This document shows, in pieces, positions 12,001-23,290 of a DNA stretch of 64,000 bases. Origin of the DNA: Marsupella aquatica (taxonomy: Eukaryota; Marchantiophyta). Location of the stretch: NCBI GenBank assembly GCA_973895155.1, contig OZ316895.1, positions 12,152,001 through 12,216,000 on the forward strand, written 5' to 3'. Positions within the stretch are counted from its first letter, which is position 1, and every line of letters starts with the position of its first letter. Under the pieces are notes generated by a model. The model was not told the DNA's origin. It worked only from the letters and a program-made list of their open reading frames with translations, and searched no databases. The translations under genes and the position numbers were made by a program.

Positions 12001-15000
12001 ACGCTTGACCTTGTGGTAACTAAGATGACTATGCCTCTCATTCCGCACATTATAATTTTTTTGGCAGAATGGTCTGTTCGGTTCTCACTTTATAAATATC
12101 ATGTCTTTGAGATTGTATTTTTGACTTCCGCGCATTTGAGACTTCACAACAGACTGGATGTTTTCCGCGTTGCACAGATGACAATATTGTTCAATGGAGG
12201 AGTTTGACAATGACACTCAGGCGTGCATTTTTCCATAGATTTTTTGTGAACGCACAAGTGCCTCGGGAAAAGAAGGTTTCAGAGCCTCGAGGAAAATATT
12301 TGTCTCTTGCTCTGGGCAGTGCAAAATGACCACATGCTCTCTCACTTCCATCGTCCTTTGAATTTTTGATCGACAGGCTTTATCAGGCAAAATGACAACC
12401 TGCACAACAATCGCGGAGGAACAGGCCAAACTATTGAAAGGCCAATTGGACACTATTCGAAAGTTTGAAAAAAAGTACGCTTCTTGATGGTCTCTCATTT
12501 TGTCTACATTTCCTGAAAAAATTTAGAAGTGAGCGCCAGGTGGGATGAAATTGAGTCAATTTATGGACAGTAAATATCAGCCAGTCGTAACACGTCAAAC
12601 AGTTAAATATATTGCAGGTATAAAAACCATTTTAAGCTGCTACACCTGTAGACGTGAATGCATTTCTTGTCTTGGAAGTCGTCCCAGTATGTCCTTTCCT
12701 TTACCATCTTATCTTCGATCCTTGCAATGCAAATTGTAACTTACGTTCTGTGAGTGTAAGTAATGGTACCAATCTATGAACTTCTTCTTCTTAGACACCG
12801 CTGGTCTCATTTCCATTAATATCTTCAATTCGATCCTAGATCTCCGAGACAATGGACAAGGCACTCCCCATTTGAAGATTTTGGTCTTAATAAACGCAAC
12901 CTATTCCGCTATACCTTTTGCCCAGCTGTCTGCCAAAGTAGAAAAGTGGTGACATGTTGAGCAAAGAGCATTACGCACTATTCTTCGAAGAACAAAGAGT
13001 GTGGGCTTGGGGCAGCATCTACACTAGTGACTCCTCCGGATGTCTCAAACGGCATAGTGCCTCTCAGTAGCCCCCTTAGTCACACGGATGCCATTAAACG
13101 TACGTGTTCTTGAAGTGCTCGACATTTACACACTACGGACCTATTTCTTGATGAAGGATTTGGTGCAGCATCTAGCAATTCTGCTGGAATGCGTAAACCC
13201 CGACCCCTCCTGTAGTGTTCTCTTTCCTCCTGTACTTCTATGAAGGTAATGGCTCATAACCCCACAGCCTGTTTTGGGGGTAATGAGATTTCGGCGCTTG
13301 ACTAGTATCCTCGTTATCCAATTCCAGGTGCAATTTGCAGGTCAAAAATAGAGTAAATTTTGCGGGTTAATCCATGGGCACTGGTGGGTCATGGCTGTAA
13401 GCCCTCGAGCTCACCGCCCTCTTGATTACAGCCGATAATTCCCTTGGGGCAATGGTTACCCTAGGGTAATGCAGGTCTGGGCACAAGGTTACTAGGCTGT
13501 AACCTTGCCTCCGGAATATGAAAAGAAGCTGGGCGCAAGATTATTAGGCTATAACCTTGCGTCCGGAATATGAAAAGAAAAATAGGAAAGCTTCTTTGAA
13601 TATTCCCGGAGCAGGTTACAATCTATAACCCCAGTCTTGCCCTGTATCAGTTTAAATAACTCCTGCCTGGGAAGAGGTTACCGGCTCAATTTTTCAGGGT
13701 AACAAATTATGACTATAGCAGGCCCCTACAGAAATGGTTACACACAGGTAACCTCGCTCTTGTCTTCTCCTGACAGGATTTAGGCTCCTGACAGGATTTA
13801 GGCTACAGTCTCTCCCCTCCCGAATGGAGGCAGGGGCCGTAAGTATGGAATGAAACCCTACCCACCAGTAACCCTCACTTCCACTGTCCGTTGCTTCAGT
13901 CCCGCATCTCAACTCCCAAAATTCGTCAGAGAATTAATCTGGGCCATTGCAACAAAAGCTTGAAAATTCTCTGACCCAGTTTGGTTTGGTATCCACAGCT
14001 TCCGGAGATCTTGTCTTTCCTTTACAAGTTTCATCTGGTTTCTTAGAGTCACAGGCGGCACGAGGGTGTCGAGCCCAAGGGGTGGTAACTTAGATGCTTC
14101 AGCAGTTCACTCATTTTATTTGGAAAGCCAATCCGCGAAATTTTAGGCGTTGATCTCAAAAGTGGGGCTGAAGTTACGACAAGTGGCGCTGAGAAGTGTT
14201 GCTTTCACTAGTTCATAGTTCCCTCCTTTCCTCCCCAATTACTGACCAACTGGTATGGGAATTTAACATACCGAAATTACTGACGAAGCTGGTATGGAAA
14301 TTTAAAATATCGGAAACTTGTACTCTGTATATCAGAGCCAGGTTTCGATCCTGGGACCTGTGGGTTATGGGCCCACCACGCTTCCGCTGCGCCACTCTGA
14401 TTTGGATGATAGACATCTCAATCAAATAATATTTACCCTAATAAATTGTATCCGTAATCACTTTTTGACTAACTAGCCACAGGTTCTCTTGCTGTCCTAT
14501 CTCCTCATCGGAACAGTGAACTGAACGAACAGAATTTCTGGGTCCTGAAGTAATATACTGCATCCGGCGTGATCCCTCCACCTTTCCATTCCTTCGGTAG
14601 CCTTGAACAATTTTTTAAGTGACAATCGTAATGTATTTTCGTTACTGAGACACGATACAATTCATCTTTTCTCGGGTGTTCCAATTCAGAGAAACTTTGA
14701 ATAATTGCCCTGTAGTCGCCCTTTTATAGTCGGAAAAGAGGTAGAAATAGTCGTAGCAAGTGAATATCCGCAGGTTCAACTTGGATGAAGGAAGGAAGTA
14801 ATATCACGCAAAGCAATTGCACAAGGTTAAGGTTAGTTAGAGCTTACAATTGAATATGCTTCTAACTGGCCATCACTTTGTGGAACCAGGATTCAGACGC
14901 TAGAGAAATCATTGAAGGAAATGCGAGCAGGGCACAGGCAGGTTAGATCCTGTGTTGTTTTATTTTGATTCCACAAGATAGACCGGCTTGGGTATAGGAG

Positions 15001-18000
15001 AAAATAATAGTTTCTATGAGTAATTGAAATAATTAATTGTTTGAAGTAAATTGTGACTTCATTTCTTGATGCAGACAGTCCGTGATTTTGAAAGCAGTAT
15101 GCAGGAGATGCAAGTTGCACACAACGAGGTAAATCGTAATTGACATCGATATGCCCTTATCCGCTTGAAAATAATCCGGATCCGGGTGAAATGTGATATG
15201 CAGCTCCAAAAACACGATCAAACCATCTGGGATCTCATGTGAGGTGATTTTGAGCTTGGAAAGTACATGACCAGTCCTCGGAAATGTGAATAATAAGGGA
15301 TAAGTTTTACTTCTGATATTGTAGGGTCGAGGCCAAGCATAGGTGAAAGCCTAGTCTCCCATTTGAATGTAAGCGGATGTCTAAACTTCAGCCACTTCTT
15401 ATTGCAGAAACTGCAGGAGTATGAAAATAGCATTCAACATTTACAGGCTAAGCACACGCAGGTGGGTCGTCAGATTTCTATCTTTCTCAGAAGCAACCGT
15501 TCTACACTGTAGTATGCTGCACATAGAAGAAATCAGTTCACTCTGAGTGGACCCTGCTCTACTTGATTCGGGATTCCTAAACTGTAACACTTCAATATCT
15601 CATTGGAATAAGAGCAGAGCGATTATTTTGAACAGATTATAAGGTAATGGTCATTCTTGGTGCAAGAGATTTATGCTAGAACTTAAAATGAAGGACATGG
15701 AAGCTGCGGCATAAACAGAATGAAGTCGGGAATGAAGTACAAAGCGCGTTTACGTAATTAGCACCAAAAACTGGACGTAAACCAGACATTGGTATGTACT
15801 GCGAGAGTATATATCGATGCCTCGATGTGGGTCTATCAAGCACAGCGAAATCATTTGGTCGGAGTTCCCAGCAGTACGAGTTCACTCGAGACCCAGGGGT
15901 CGCTTTATTTTAAAATTCATGTTTGAACTCGAGAGATTCTTTGCAGCTCGCTTAATGTTCTCATAGCAAATATATGTTTGCCTATGGGCAGGAGATTCAA
16001 CTTCTTGAGCAACGCATCCATGACGTGAGAGCAGGGTACAAGCAGGTAAGCTCGGTCTGCCGCAGAACTTTAAGGGAGTGAGAAATACGAGTTTTCTAGC
16101 CTCAATTAGATTAGGATTGCATGACTTATGATGTATATTGTTAACCATGTGTTGAGTTGATTTGGCTTGCCAATTGCGTAATGGATCTTACCGGCATGAT
16201 TCTGTTATGCGTAGGAGCGAGCAGCACTGGAAGAGCAACTTGGCTTGCATGAGCAACGTGCTGCCCTTCAGGTAAAGTAGCTTGTAACTTTGACTGCATA
16301 TGCTATCAACCACGTGTTTTCTATTGATGCCTGTGGAAGTTTAAGCTGGTCAATAATTTTGAGCTTCACATTGTCTCTTGTGGCATTTCAAAGAAAGCTG
16401 ACACAACAAGCCAAGTCTGAAAGTTAGAAAGGCAAAGGATCGAATTACGAACTTACTGAAACAGTAAACCGTCTTCCATTAAGGTTTTGCAAACTTTAGA
16501 GGGAGATCAAACTGCCTGCATTTCAAATGCTATACGACATGGATCTCTGTTCATCAACGCGTTTGATGTACGTACTCGTGGCAGGACAGGAAGATTAAAA
16601 AGTGTCATCACGAACTGGATATGGCGAAGTCTGAAATCTTGAAGGTAGGTCATTGGCTCCAGGTACAGCTAGGTTCTGTTCAAATTGCTTAGTAATGTGA
16701 ATAAGCTGTTGTGGTCGCGCGGGTGTCCTATATCTCAGATTGGTGACCACTGCTTATTTGGTTTGCTCTTTTGCACGTGAAAGAAACATAGGTTGAATAC
16801 CAATGTACGTCGGGTCCATTCTCCTTTGTCGTTGAAACCTGGCATAAAGAAGGTATTATGTTAAAGCTTTCAATCCCTTGCGACCAGGGAAGAACAAGAG
16901 AGGCCGAGATGGAAGACCAGTTGCATGCTCAGGTTTTATTATCTACCTCTGTTCCATACATGTGAACATTTGCGGGGGATGCAATCTGTCAAGAAAGAAT
17001 ATCTTGTGAGTTCATCCTGACCGCAGGACAAAGAGGCAGCTATACTTGTTCATATAAAGAAATATACTGAAGGTCAACTGAAATTGTGGAGTGAATATGC
17101 CTTCCTTTCGCGATTATCCTTCTAACCCCTTTCAAATATTCTTTGCAGGAAAACATCTGCCAGAACACCACAACGGAACTGTCGGCTGCAACTAATGAAA
17201 TTGAACGGCTGAAAAATGTCTCTTTGGAACTACATGAGCAGGAAGTAAGTTGGAGGTACCTCAGTTACTCGGCTTAAATGTGCCCAGCAAACAAGTCTTC
17301 AGTTGATTCTTTTGGAAATATTTTATGTAAAGGATTCGGGCTACCACTACACGTAACGTCTCTCTCATGATTAGTAGGCCAAGAGTAGTATAATGGGTCC
17401 TTGTAGTAAGCGCTGCAGATATCTCCTCACAATGCTTCCACATGAGCGTTGAGGACTTTCTTGGATACTAAAACAAAGCTTGAGGAAGAAATGTCATTCA
17501 TGCAACCATTGTAGAGAGTCACATAGGAATTGTAATTTAGCCCCAGCTTTAGCTTGTCTTTGCCCATAGCATTTTTTTTCTTCTATATGGCATGCTTGCG
17601 ACATCGTGGTTATCCGTTCCCTGATTGACATTTCGTGGATCAAGTCAATTCCATTCAAATTCTAGGGGACCTGGAATTAGACTCAAATTAATGTCAGTCG
17701 TGGTGTGTACTCTGTCTTTCAGGAGAGAATGGAACAATTATGGGTAGATAATGCGAGGCTTGTGCAGCTTTTGGCTGAAAGTGATGAATATCAAAATCTT
17801 GTTCATGGTACACGCAGTCAACCAGTTGACTCATGGCAATAGGTTACCTGCATATTGAAGTATCGAATAGGGCTTCGAAAACTCCATGATGGAAAGAGGT
17901 ATCTAGGACAGCAAACTCATTGGAAAGCAAAGGTATCGAGGCCAGCCGGCCTTCATACCTTTGCTTTCCAGTGTTTGCCAGATTAGCACTTAGTTTAGTT

Positions 18001-21000
18001 TGTACAGTTCTCTGTGGAGTAGGAGCACGCTAACCATATGTATGATTATGAGAATAGGATGTGAGACGTGCTGAAGCTCAAGAGTTGAAATCATCGTCCC
18101 CTTATAACGTCTTAGCACGTCTAAATTCCGATACATGCAGATATGCAGGGAGGAAAAGGGTTGGTTTTCAGTCCATCAACATCCAGATTCCAGGTACTAA
18201 CGTACTAACACTAGGAACAACCTTGGACTTTCTGTTAAGTTACTTTGTCAAGTTCTTCATGTATGGGCTTAAACTTGTTGCGGAGCGCTTTATTGATAGA
18301 ATCATAATTCTTAGTATGCTACTCAAACCATCGAACATCATCACTGAAGCACAGTTTGAAGCCATTGTTGGGGCGTTGTGAACACTACACAAGGACTCAT
18401 TCCTATACTTGAACCGTATTTTTCCTTGATGACCAGAGTTTAGCAGAAAGATATGGTGCAGGGAGCTCGTATGGTCCTATCAATCCTAAAAAAGAGCGCG
18501 ACCAATGGTGAGAATCAGGGTTCAATTGTTTCTGCCCGCTTCCTAAACATTTTGAACGAATTCTTCAGTATTTAAATTCCATGCATGGATCGGTGCGGAG
18601 GGTTGGTACCAGCTCGATCATCAGTAGTGTATAATTTTATTCTAATTTAGAGCGGCACAACTTTTCTGACAGGATCCCTGCTGAGCTCTATGACTTAGTG
18701 ATGGCCTATCGTAAGCAGCACTGCTTTGGTTCGGAGATTGAGGTTGTCCAGGACTTATTAGTGAGTTACCAAATCCTATATCACGTGCCTTTCCTTTGTT
18801 TAGAAGTGTTTAGTACCCTTAGTATCTAATGAATTGTCGGGATATTGGTTCTGTTTGGTGTTTCTTGCCCATGATGCTGCTCATTCAAAAATACTGGTTA
18901 TAATTGATGACAGACATTTGCTTACTAGTCAGACCGAAGGCCAACAATTTGGAACCGATTTGGCCCAAGAGACAGTGTGCGACTGAAATCCAGTTTTCCA
19001 TGCCTTTCACCCAGAACATTCTGACAACAGAAGTTTTTTTTGTTTTCCACAGCGCTTAGTGACCACCTTCTGGCGTGAGCGGCATAAGAAGATTGTGGTA
19101 AGACATCTTACTTGGAATGGTAGAAGAGTTTTAAAAGGCATTTCATGGGATCAGCTGCAGGGTTAACATGTTGGCCCGGCAAAAACATTTGGCAGTCTGA
19201 CTGCACCTGCGGTCCTCTATGCTTACTGGGTGGACTGTACTCAGCATTTTCGGGCTTCCAATAAGATTTCTTAAGTCGTAAGCAAGGATCAATATGTGTC
19301 CAACTGATGTAATGTCATTTGTTCCATTTGAGATACTACGATTGGTTTTTAGGGTAAAGTTAGACGTGAGCTTTGCCCGTAAGGTAACGTTATTTAGATC
19401 CTGTGATTACATCACCAACAAATGGACACGGAGAGAGGACAGCTTTTGTAATTTTTTATCGAGCAGTCAGTGGGCGGTTGGGTGTGACTCAATCTTGTTG
19501 CTTATACATGATGAAGTATCAAGTGAAATCGAAGCACGACAAACAACTGGCCGATCTTAAGCGTCAACTTTCACATCGGCTTCCTTACGGAGAGGTAAAC
19601 AAATGTACATTTAAGAATGTTTAGGAGATTAAAGCCGTCAACGACGAATACAGTCGAATGTGGACAAGGGTGGAACACGCCACATGAGAAAGAGAAGGTT
19701 TTGCACATGGAAACCACCTTACAGTTGGATGATTCCATGGCTATATTGACTTTGCACATACAGTTTATCCTGCGTTTGTTTTTATTCTTTATTGTAATAA
19801 TGCACTTACTCTCGGAAGACCCTTCGCGCTGATGGAAATTGATGTGGAGACGCATTGAGAAGCAAGATACCCTCGGCCGATTTCCGTCATCTATTCAGAG
19901 GATTGAAAGGACCCAATAGTCATGGTGCATTTAAGCGAAATGTCATCCAAAAATTAATGCTTTTGACTTTGAGATCGCTCTAAGCTCTGTGATCCCATGC
20001 CTCGGACGCCGTTCTGCTCAACTGATCCCATAGAATTTGGTTTAGGTCTTGTTTCGTTTTATAAAATAGCCACAGTTACGCATGAATTGAGACATGATCT
20101 TTGAGTTATCCTGTCCGGCAAGTGGTTGACACTGACACATGCCCCCAAACCTTTGACAGGTGGTACAATCTTCCCATCCAAGATCAACCATCAACGGAGC
20201 TCAATCAACCAAAGTATTCAAGGTATGGAGGATTTTTTCTGCCTCAAATGTTAATTACATTCAGTGTGCCCATATGGCCAATACATTTCCGAAATTCTGA
20301 AGTACTGTAGCTAATCCACCTTATTGCCGGGGTTAATTCTTGTAACCGAAGCTCTGTACTAACGTTTTCTGTTGCGTTTAAACAATTAACGTATGAGTTT
20401 AATATCTTCGTCATTTCGAGGCCGCTGTTATACTAACGTACAACGCCCATCCAAAGCTCCCTCTCCTCTACCGCATAATGACATAATTCTAGAGGACTGT
20501 TACGGCAAGTCGATCATGGTAGCAGTCTGAATTAGGACAAATATTAACAACTGCCATTCTGCGTTCTCTTTGAGAAAGAAGCAATTGCAACTACGGTACC
20601 TCCATTGACTCCCAACAATTACTGGCAAATGAATACTTAATATTACTACTCTTGATTTTGAGTTGATTGCCTTGACCAGAATAAGTCACTTGCAACCAGC
20701 CGAGAACTATACTCCGTTCCCCACCAAGATAGCCCAACAAGAGACATTGAATACATTGAATCGCCTCCGACAAGAAGGACACGTGCCAATGAGCCCTTTG
20801 GTGCCCAGTACAGCGCAAGAGAAAGTGCTGATCATGCTAATAATCCAACTATCTATCGCGAGTTATCTCCAAGAAGAAAGGGAAAGAGCAACAAAAGAGG
20901 AAAACTGAGTCCCGTCTCCTATATTGATGTCCGTCGCAATGTATTAGGAACAGGAGGAGAGAATCCCGAAGATGAGCATGAGTTTTATCCAAAAAGTGGA

Positions 21001-21399
21001 GTTGCTCGTAAGAATCGTGAATCCGACAGAAAAATGGGCGGCATTGCTAGCGAAGCTCGTGGATCACATGCAGTACGTAGAGACGTAGGCAGCAGACAAC
21101 GTGAATCCAGCCAGCATTTGGCAAGAGAAGTAGTCTCTGAGCGTGCCCACAAATCCAAATTGCGACGGTTTGTTCCTGGACTGTGGCCAGCTGACGATGA
21201 AGAGGAGAAATTCAATCCCCGCGATCGAACCGTCTCTACCCAGAAGAAGGATTGGTTTCTGCGGAGAACCGTCCAAAGCCCCGAGTGTTCGGTTGACGAA
21301 GACAAACCAGGACTTGGAGCAAGACCAAAGAGAAGGATACTGGCCGCAAAAGGCGATCGCGATGGCTTTAGGAGCTTCTCAGGATCTTCGTCCGTCTGA
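9027..21399 (+). CDS. many-exon gene for a long coiled-coil protein (function unknown)
   Basis: I do not recognise the family. Exons were read from GT-AG junctions and frame: 10886-10960, 11099-11227, 11331-~11391, 11441-11517, 11958-12015, 12377-12474, 14890-14941, 15075-15128, 15408-15461, 15992-16045, 16215-16271, 16585-16644, 16888-16932, 17149-17244, 17723-17807, 17907-17932, 18058-18193, 18447-18507, 18673-18760, 19053-19097, ~19444-19594, 19625-19669 and 20680-21399. Phases agree from 11958 to 15128 and again from 17149 to 19097. Likely 5' exons are 9027-9130 (ATG, MSAWRGYANC, donor AG/GTGTAC), 9839-10117 and about 10591-10800, with uncertain joins. The protein is mostly heptad-rich coiled coil. 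A compact region near 18673-19669 (WIPAELYDLVMAYRKQH, LVTTFWRERHKKIV, LKRQLSHRLPYGE) is followed by a basic, disordered tail. A centriole or cilium coiled-coil protein is possible but unproven. Confidence 0.6.
14330..14401 (-). tRNA. trnM(i): initiator tRNA-Met (CAU anticodon)
   Basis: On the minus strand the 72 bases fold as a standard cloverleaf: acceptor ATCAGAG paired with CTCTGAT, D-arm GCGCAGCGGAAGCG, anticodon arm TGGGCCCATAACCCA with anticodon CAT, T-arm CAGGATCGAAACCTG, and discriminator A. The GGGCCCATAACCC anticodon stem with three G-C pairs and the A-T first acceptor pair identify the eukaryotic initiator. There is no intron. It lies antisense within the 2.4-kb intron 12475-14889 of the coiled-coil gene. 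Its 3' end is complementary to both copia primer-binding sites in this window. Confidence 0.96.
14890..16271 (+). repeat. series of duplicated 52-57-bp exons encoding 17-19-aa coiled-coil modules
   Basis: Five short exons of the coiled-coil gene (14890-14941, 15075-15128, 15408-15461, 15992-16045, 16215-16271) are 52, 54, 54, 54 and 57 bases. They encode related modules: IQTLEKSLKEMRAGHRQ, TVRDFESSMQEMQVAHNE, KLQEYENSIQHLQAKHTQ, EIQLLEQRIHDVRAGYKQ and ERAALEEQLGLHEQRAALQ. All but the first begin in phase 0, and all end in phase 0 on CAG or GAG before GT. The pattern suggests exon duplication. A weaker relative may sit near 15204-15238 (LQKHDQTIWDL). Confidence 0.7.
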
Positions 21400-23290
21400 T
21401 TATGCTCGTAGCAAACAAACAATCATGATCATCCGGCTCTTAGGATGGTTGACTCTGATTCAACTATATCGGAGGTCAACCATCGTCATTGCTGATCTAG
21501 TGATGAGGTCTTTGGCCGTTCATCGCACTCGGACCAGCATCGCTTACGTGACACATGGATCCACATTGTCGGGAAAGAGAATGAAGTTTATCTGAAGACC
21601 TCAGGCTCTACATGATGGGGCTCTACATGATGTAACGAGCTTGCAGCCACTATTACTAGATTCACGAAGGTAAAGAGCAAAGCATCGTTTTCCTGGCAGC
21701 TGTAAAGGGGGTTGTGATAAAAATCGTCTTTCCGGGGACCCAGCGAAAATTTGACACAAGTACTGACTACACGATAGGGCGGTTACGACAACCAAACTCA
21801 ACTATTGTGAGGAATCTGAGGGCCCGCCCGTCGCCAATAGTGATGGAAACTGATCTAGTTGAACGGCTCTGGAATTGACACAGTTCTTTCAGTCATGCGG
21901 CTTTCGTCTCTGGACTGACCGTTCATCCTGAATCCGTGGAATCCATGCGTGGTTAAGGTGTGTCCTAGAGGTTTGCTACGATACACGCGGACGTCGGAAG
22001 CGAAAGACGAAGTGGACAAGGTACCAAACAACTATCGCCGATCTCACGCGGCCTTCCATCAAAAACCATCCACATAATCTGCAGAACACTCTGATGACTT
22101 CAAACTCATGTCTGGGTCGATCCGTGTAATGCACTCTTGCAGTTTCTCCCATTCACATTGTCTTCACGGCCTGTAACAAATATTGACCATGAAACGTTGC
22201 TCTGTCCCCATTTTCAGGACCAAGAGATATCAATTGCATTGGAAGGAGTAACACGTGATTGACAGCACAGGAGAAGGCCTGAGCCTCAACTGCAAGCACA
22301 GCAGGTACGTGAATGTTCGTTCACGTATACATTGAGTCTCATCCTCATTCTAGGATGACCATCATGTTCTCTACATCTTCACTTAACCATTCACATGTCC
22401 AAATTTAGTTGGATTCAAAAATATACTATTCTGCCATCAACTTCCCGATTTTTCCGGTTTACATCTACATAGAGTTCAAATTCTGTTTTGTTCAAATGTT
22501 TGTGAGCATTGCCGAAACTTAGTTTAGGAATTCCGCAATTATCTAAATTACTAACTCAGTAAGACGACAAGACTTACTTGAAAAACAACAGTGGTTCCTT
22601 TTCCCTCACAATAAAGTGTGACCACTTGTCTGAACGTCAGACCTAATACTCAGACACGGCAACTACCGACTCCTTCAAATCTCAACCTCGTTTTGTTTTC
22701 AGGAACAGTTCTTCAGTCTTCTTTATCTCCTTAATTAATAGGGAACAGATCTTCAATCTCCTTTATTAATTTCAAAGATATCAAACTGATTTTTTTCCTC
22801 TAACAGATTTTCTATCTCCCTTATTAATTCAAAGATCTCAAACCGGTTTTTGAACTTAAGAACAACAGCTATCATATCTACGACCTATTTGCAAGCTGGA
22901 ACAGGATCCTTTGGTGACTTGTTCATACTGTGTAGTTGTGGATGTTGTGCCAGGAATCTGGAATTTCTGCCTTAATCTGTACACGCGAAAGGTTGCAACA
23001 TCAGCACTCATACCTCAGCAGGTATGGTTGGCTGAATACCTGGTTATGGTATCCCTTGAGGTTATTTCGGCATTTGGACCACACCACGCATACACTCCAT
23101 CATTCGACTTATCTGTGCACAATCTGCATGCCTCTGGGAGCCATGCAGAAGGACAGCAGCCCAGATCCTGGAATGTAAGACTGGAACCAACCTCAGATAC
23201 TGAAGATCACATAATTTGACAATAATCTTCGACTGATGCTTTGTTTCCGCTCTCCAGAAGAAACTCATGTCGCGTTTCGAAAGTTTGTCA
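21400..23290. other. region between convergent genes; no supported gene
   Basis: This lies between the stop of the plus-strand coiled-coil gene and the stop of the minus-strand TBC gene, so it should hold both 3' UTRs. The frame of the last coiled-coil exon stays protein-like up to about 21613, broken by stops at 21397-21399, 21409-21411 and 21526-21528. A short imperfect direct repeat (AGATCTTCAATCTCC / AGATTTTCTATCTCC with TTATTAATT) lies at about 22715-22840. Confidence 0.5.

Noticed and set aside
16397-16462. Extra exon with KAKDRITNLLKQ
   Set aside because: The sequence is coiled-coil-like, but no phase-0 acceptor leads into that frame, and a stop lies in the joined reading.
17026-17073. 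Extra coiled-coil exon (DKEAAILVHIKKYTE)
   Set aside because: The acceptor is good, but no donor gives a phase compatible with the next exon at 17149, so it is left out of the model.
20985-21422. 145-codon minus-strand ORF
   Set aside because: It is antisense to the last exon of the coiled-coil gene, with no motif or splice support.
21143-21595. 150-codon plus-strand ORF
   Set aside because: It overlaps the last coiled-coil exon in another frame. The exon frame continues a longer hydrophilic protein and joins to upstream coding text.
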